In this document: positions 60,891-64,000 of the stretch, piece after piece
How the letters are laid out: each line of letters starts with the position of its first letter
Numbering within the stretch: position 1 is the first letter of the stretch
Source of the DNA: ZC4RG20 sp036381515
Lineage (GTDB): Bacteria; Pseudomonadota; Gammaproteobacteria; Steroidobacterales; Rariloculaceae
Direction: 5' to 3'
DNA length: 64,000 nucleotides
Assembly: GCA_036381515.1 (NCBI GenBank)
Contig: DASVCR010000096.1
Span: 20,762-84,761 of the forward strand
Position numbers and translations under genes: made by a program
The notes under the pieces: generated by a model
Database searches by the model: none
What the model saw: only the letters and a program-made list of their open reading frames with translations
What the model was told of the DNA's origin: nothing

Positions 60891-61439
60891 TCAGTGAAAG
60901 AACGCGCGAACCAGCAGGCGCTCGGCAAAGCCCGGATAGACCGCGAAGATGCCCGCGAGAAGGATGACGTTTACGAAGAGATACGTCATGAGCGCCGCGT
61001 GCCATCGAACGCGATGCTTTCTCGCGGCAACGAGCGCAAGGGGCGTCACGATGACGGCGAGCAGCGTAAAGCCGTGAAAGAAGCTCCAGCCGACCTCCGC
61101 CCGGCGAAGGAACAGGGAGCTCGCGGCGCCGACTGTCAGGAGAAGCGCCCACGTCCAGCCGAGCGCTCGATGCGCTCGACTGCCCTTCTTACCGAGCAAC
61201 AGGTAAAAGCCCAGGCCCGCGGCGAGCAATAGAGAAAAGAGATGCACGAGGGTCATGGGATCCGCGGCGGCGATCGTGGCGAGGTCAGGGGCGTGGGCGC
61301 CCGCGAGCGAGCGGGACACTCGATCCCAGTCGAGCACGATGATCGGCACCAGAAGCAGCAAGAGCACGGCTGCGTTTGCCGCGACGTTGATCGCGACGAG
61401 GCCGAGCCGTCGCGCCGGATGAAGCATCTTTCCCGCCAT
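60891..61439 (-). CDS. DUF2306 family membrane protein
   Basis: A 182-residue integral membrane protein with about five hydrophobic helices. The DUF2306 pattern is MTLVHLFSLLLAAGLGFYLLLGKKGSRAHRALGWTWALLLTVGAASSLFLR, then GWSFFHGFTLLAVIVTPLALVAARKHRVRWHAALMTYLFVNVILLAGIFAVYPG. Function unknown. The ATG at 61439 has an AAGG/GGAGGAG region upstream. It is divergent from the LytTR gene, an association seen elsewhere in proteobacteria. Confidence 0.85.
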   Translation of the reverse strand: MAGKMLHPARRLGLVAINVAANAAVLLLLLVPIIVLDWDRVSRSLAGAHAPDLATIAAADPMTLVHLFSLLLAAGLGFYLLLGKKGSRAHRALGWTWALLLTVGAASSLFLRRAEVGWSFFHGFTLLAVIVTPLALVAARKHRVRWHAALMTYLFVNVILLAGIFAVYPGFAERLLVRAFFH

Positions 61440-61590
61440 TGCCTTCGATCTCCTCCAGATTCGAGCCTTCGCTTCGCAGTCGCCCGCCGTGACCCGGCCG
61501 GTCGGGCCGCTGCGAGCGCGGTGGGACGCTAGCTGCTCGACCTCGTCTGTGGCAGCGTTTTGCCGTGAAGTGACGAACAAAGGACGTCGG

Positions 61591-62367
61591 ATGTCGTCAG
61601 TTGCAGCTCGCGCATCGCGAATCGCCGGCCTCCGGGCGGCCGTCCCGCGAGTGATGGCCTGCGCGACTTTCGTCGGTCTGCTCATGAGCTTCACGGGCGT
61701 CTTCGGCCTCGGTGACGACCCTGCCGTCGTGAGAACGGTCTATCTGGTAGTGGCCTGCTGGGTCGGCGCAGCGCTCGCGATGCTTGGATACGGGGCCGCG
61801 CAACGTATCGAGTGGGTCCGTGCGCGGCTGTGGGCACGGGTCGTGGTGGCCGACGTTCTATGTGTCGTGCCGTCGGCCGTGCTGGTCTGGGCGAGCACCG
61901 CGTGGTTCGGCGCAAGCTTCGGCCTCGCAATGCTGCCGATTTTCCTGCTGAACGGCTTCGTCGTCTGGGGCGCTTTCATCGCGGCGTTCGTTGCGCCCGC
62001 CATGGACGCCGCCGCGCGCCGGGAGCGGGATACGGCAACCGCCGGCGTGCCTCGGGCGAGCTTCATGGATCGTCTTCCGCCGCGCCTGCGCCGTGCCGAG
62101 CTCTGGGCATTGAAAGCCGAGGACCACTATCTGCGCGCGATCACGTCGGAAGGAGAGGCCTTGATCCGCTTGCGGCTGGCCGATGCGCTGCGCGAGCTCG
62201 ACGCGTTCGACGGGGCCCGGACGCACCGGTCCTGGTGGGTCGCCCGCGCGGCCGTCCGCGGCGTGAAGCGCTGGGACGGCAAGGCCGCGTTGACGCTGCC
62301 GGATGGCCGGGAGGCGCCGGTCAGTCGCAGCTACGCGCGCGCGCTACGGGCGGCCCGTTGGCTCTGA
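61591..62367 (+). CDS. Membrane protein with C-terminal LytTR DNA-binding domain
   Basis: A 258-residue predicted transcription regulator. Four membrane helices occupy about 15-140 (VMACATFVGLLMSFTGVFGL, VYLVVACWVGAALAMLGYG, VVADVLCVVPSAVLVWAS, LAMLPIFLLNGFVVWGAFIAAFVAP). The C-terminal domain has the LytTR pattern LWALKAEDHYLRAITSEGEALIRLRLADALRELDAFDGARTHRSWWVARAAVRGVKR...LPDGREAPVSRSYARALRAARWL. Such proteins regulate neighbouring genes, here most likely the DUF2306 gene. The ATG at 61591 follows AAAGGA. Confidence 0.9.
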   Translation: MSSVAARASRIAGLRAAVPRVMACATFVGLLMSFTGVFGLGDDPAVVRTVYLVVACWVGAALAMLGYGAAQRIEWVRARLWARVVVADVLCVVPSAVLVWASTAWFGASFGLAMLPIFLLNGFVVWGAFIAAFVAPAMDAAARRERDTATAGVPRASFMDRLPPRLRRAELWALKAEDHYLRAITSEGEALIRLRLADALRELDAFDGARTHRSWWVARAAVRGVKRWDGKAALTLPDGREAPVSRSYARALRAARWL

Positions 62368-62464
62368 ACGGACTTCGGCACGGCCGGTCCGGTGCGCAAC
62401 GCCGCGGCCGCAAGCAACCGCTCGCCGACGGCCGCAAGCCACCGCCGTCACAGGCGCTCCGTGT

Positions 62465-63403
62465 TCACCGCACCGTGTGGTAAAAGCCGATCAGCGCGTT
62501 CAGTACCGAAGTGTCCGCCGTCCCGAGACTCAGCACGTGCGAGATCGGATTGTGACCGTACAGCTGCTCGAACGACGGGCAATCCCGATACTTGCGGCAG
62601 AGCTGCGCGTACAGCTCGGCAACGCCCGTCTCGGTTGCGGGAGGATCGTATTCCCCGCTCCACAGCGCGAGAGGGACACGCGGACCGTCGTATGCGTCGA
62701 TCAGGTGCGCGAGCCCGGGGGCACGATCGCCGAAGAGGCCCGATATCAGGACCGCGGCCGCGAGACCCGGGCCCGTGTCGAGCTGGAGGTCCCGATCGAA
62801 CAGGTACCGAGCGGCATTCGTCGCACCCTCGCCCACGGCAAGCAGCACGATCGTGTCGGGGTCGCCGCCGAAAGCCCCGACGTTCGCGGCGAGCCAGGCG
62901 ATGAGCAGGCGCACATCCTCGGCGCCCGCCCGCTCGCCCGGCCGATAGTTCGCCGTGACGCCGATGCCGCCGAACCTCGCGCCGAGCTTGCCGATGTGAC
63001 TGTAGATGAGGTCGTCGCTGCCGGGCGCGACCTGGTCGCTGTTGCCGAGCCCGTTGCCGTGGAGGAACACGATGACCGGCCCTGGCTCGCTGAACCCCTA
63101 TTCCGGCCGGAACAGCCTGAGCGACTGCCGTTCTTGCTCGCCGTAGACGTGAGTCTCGCTATCGAGGACTCCGGGCCACGCCACGACCTCGTGCACCTTC
63201 ACGTAGAGGCGGACCGTCTCGGCGAATGCGCTTTGATCCCAGCGCTTGCCGATTGCGTGGACACCGGCGAGCGCTCGATGGGCGAGCTCGCTTTCGGTCT
63301 CCGGGGCCGCGCTCGGCTGGGCGCGAGAGGACGACGCGGGCAAGCCGCTGGAAAGTGCGAGGCACGAGGCCAAGGCGAGCACGATGTGGCGACGGGGCGG
63401 CAT
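62465..63403 (-). pseudogene. Exported alpha/beta-hydrolase (esterase) gene with in-frame amber stop
   Basis: Two open frames in the same phase, 63098-63403 and 62465-63070, together encode one exported esterase of about 312 codons. The first part has a signal peptide (HIVLALASCLALSSGLPASSSRAQ) and ends LRLFRPE; after TAG (63100-63098) it resumes GFSEPGPVIVFLHGNG, the expected oxyanion-hole strand. The family's nucleophile elbow (usually G-H/E/D-S-A-G) reads VGEGATNAARY, so the serine is replaced by glycine. The Asp (GEYDPP) and His (ISHVLSLGTAD) positions remain. Both defects suggest a decaying gene; a sequencing error could explain only the stop. Confidence 0.75.
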
Positions 63404-63671
63404 GGCGGGTTCTCCGAGGCGTTTGGAAGTACATCGGAGGATACGGCCGGCAAAGGCGGCGTGTCAAAAATAAAAGACATCAAGTAAACAGGTTTAGTCT
63501 TTGCGTCTAAAATTTATTACAAAACTGACCTGCGGCATCCACGACCGATCATGGGGGACCACGTCCGGAAGAGCCGGAGGGTCGCCGTGCGACGGCCCGT
63601 TCGCGCGGCCGCTCGTCGCCGCGAATCCGAGTCGACGGGCATCGCGCCTCCGCGCCCGTTGCACCGGTACG
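63404..63671. other. Intergenic region, AT-rich near 63470-63530
   Basis: A 268-base gap between the broken esterase gene and the MocR-type gene. It contains an AT-rich patch (AAAAATAAAAGACATCAAGT and TAAAATTTATTACAAAACTG), which probably includes the promoter of the esterase gene. I see no further gene or repeat in it. Confidence 0.35.
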
Positions 63672-64000
63672 CTATCGCAGGAATCCCGCGAGACGCTTTA
63701 CGCCCGCGTCGATGCGGTCCGTGGGGATCGCGCCGAGCCCGCAGACGAGACCATTCGGGCATCTGGCCGACAGCGCGAACCAGTCGAGCGACTGCACTCG
63801 AACGCCTGCCTTCGCGGCAGCGGCGGAGATGCGCGCGGCGTTCTTTCGCTCGTGCAGCAGCACGGTCACGTGCAGGCCGGCCTGAGCAGGCAACACTTCG
63901 GCGTCGGGCAGCCGCTCCAGCGACCGGATCAGCGCGTTGCGGCGCTCGCGGTACAGCGCGCGCATCCTGCGGGTGTGTCGCGCGAGGTGGCCGTCCGCGA
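63672..64000 (-). CDS. MocR/PdxR-type regulator, C-terminal end (cut by window edge)
   Basis: The last 109 codons of a protein that continues beyond the right edge. GHLARHTRRMRALYRERRNALIRSLERL is the characteristic helix of the aminotransferase-like domain of MocR-family GntR regulators. It is followed by AGLHVTVLLHERKNAARISAAAAKAGVRVQSLDWFALSARCPNGLVCGLGAIPTDRIDAGVKRLAGFLR. Full-length members carry an N-terminal winged helix-turn-helix and a PLP-binding fold I domain that senses pyridoxal phosphate or an amino acid. The target cannot be inferred from this end. Confidence 0.75.
   Translation of the reverse strand, partial: ADGHLARHTRRMRALYRERRNALIRSLERLPDAEVLPAQAGLHVTVLLHERKNAARISAAAAKAGVRVQSLDWFALSARCPNGLVCGLGAIPTDRIDAGVKRLAGFLR

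Overview
This is a chromosomal window from a high-GC gammaproteobacterium. By eye G+C is around 70%, with strong G/C in third codon positions. The evidence for the lineage is gene content and order: pilMNOPQ followed by aroK/aroB and divergent from a PBP1A gene; yicC-gmk-rpoZ-spoT-ridA-recG; a UPF0260 (YcgN) gene; and a coxB-coxA-ctaG-coxC / SURF1 / ctaA / ctaB block like that of pseudomonads and xanthomonads. I cannot name a genus. The gene mix would fit a Nevskiales, Steroidobacterales or Chromatiales type organism, but that is inference.

Layout. 1-9 kb: SLC13 permease (cut by the left edge), ABC exporter, PEP carboxylase, YcgN, a D-2-hydroxyacid dehydrogenase and FadD. 9-24 kb: DUF445 protein, pyrF, dgt, a single ORF joining shikimate kinase to dehydroquinate synthase, the type IV pilus assembly operon pilMNOPQ, divergent mrcA, an unrecognised gene and gltA. 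24-35 kb: rpmE, rdgB, rph, a PP2C phosphatase, then yicC, gmk, rpoZ, spoT, ridA, recG and ubiA. 35-38 kb: comF facing bioB and bioC. 38-46 kb: an aa3-type cytochrome c oxidase with its assembly factors and heme a synthesis. 46-52 kb: uvrD, trkA, a TPR protein and two TRAP transporter membrane subunits. 52-55 kb: decayed envelope-protein remnants, then an ECF sigma factor, anti-sigma factor and a secreted protein. 55-60.6 kb: a five-gene minus-strand cluster resembling the Pseudomonas Fap functional-amyloid system. 60.9-64 kb: DUF2306 and LytTR membrane proteins, a broken esterase gene, and the C-terminal end of a MocR-type regulator.

The core housekeeping modules look ordinary and are tightly packed, with many 1-4 base ATGA/GTGA overlaps suggesting translational coupling. 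The most interesting region is 55.3-60.6 kb. Three exported, Asn/Ala/Ser-rich proteins share an N-terminal L-x-D-x-x-L-D-x-[VI]-T-A-G motif and a repeated A-Q-x4-A-x-N-type segment. They are followed by a C39 peptidase-like protein and an outer-membrane barrel with an N-terminal coiled coil. This is the protein set expected of a Fap-like amyloid secretion system, with subunits that look unlike classical FapB/FapC.

Other unusual features are the AroK-AroB fusion, two families of dispersed intergenic repeats (large inverted repeats around 22.7 and 42.3 kb; GGGGTCAGAGCCC-type repeats around 8.9 and 48.3 kb), an AT-rich intergenic island with a perfect DnaA box beside rpmE, and an esterase gene with both an in-frame amber stop and a lost serine nucleophile. 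I saw no tRNA, rRNA, CRISPR array, prophage or insertion-sequence transposase.
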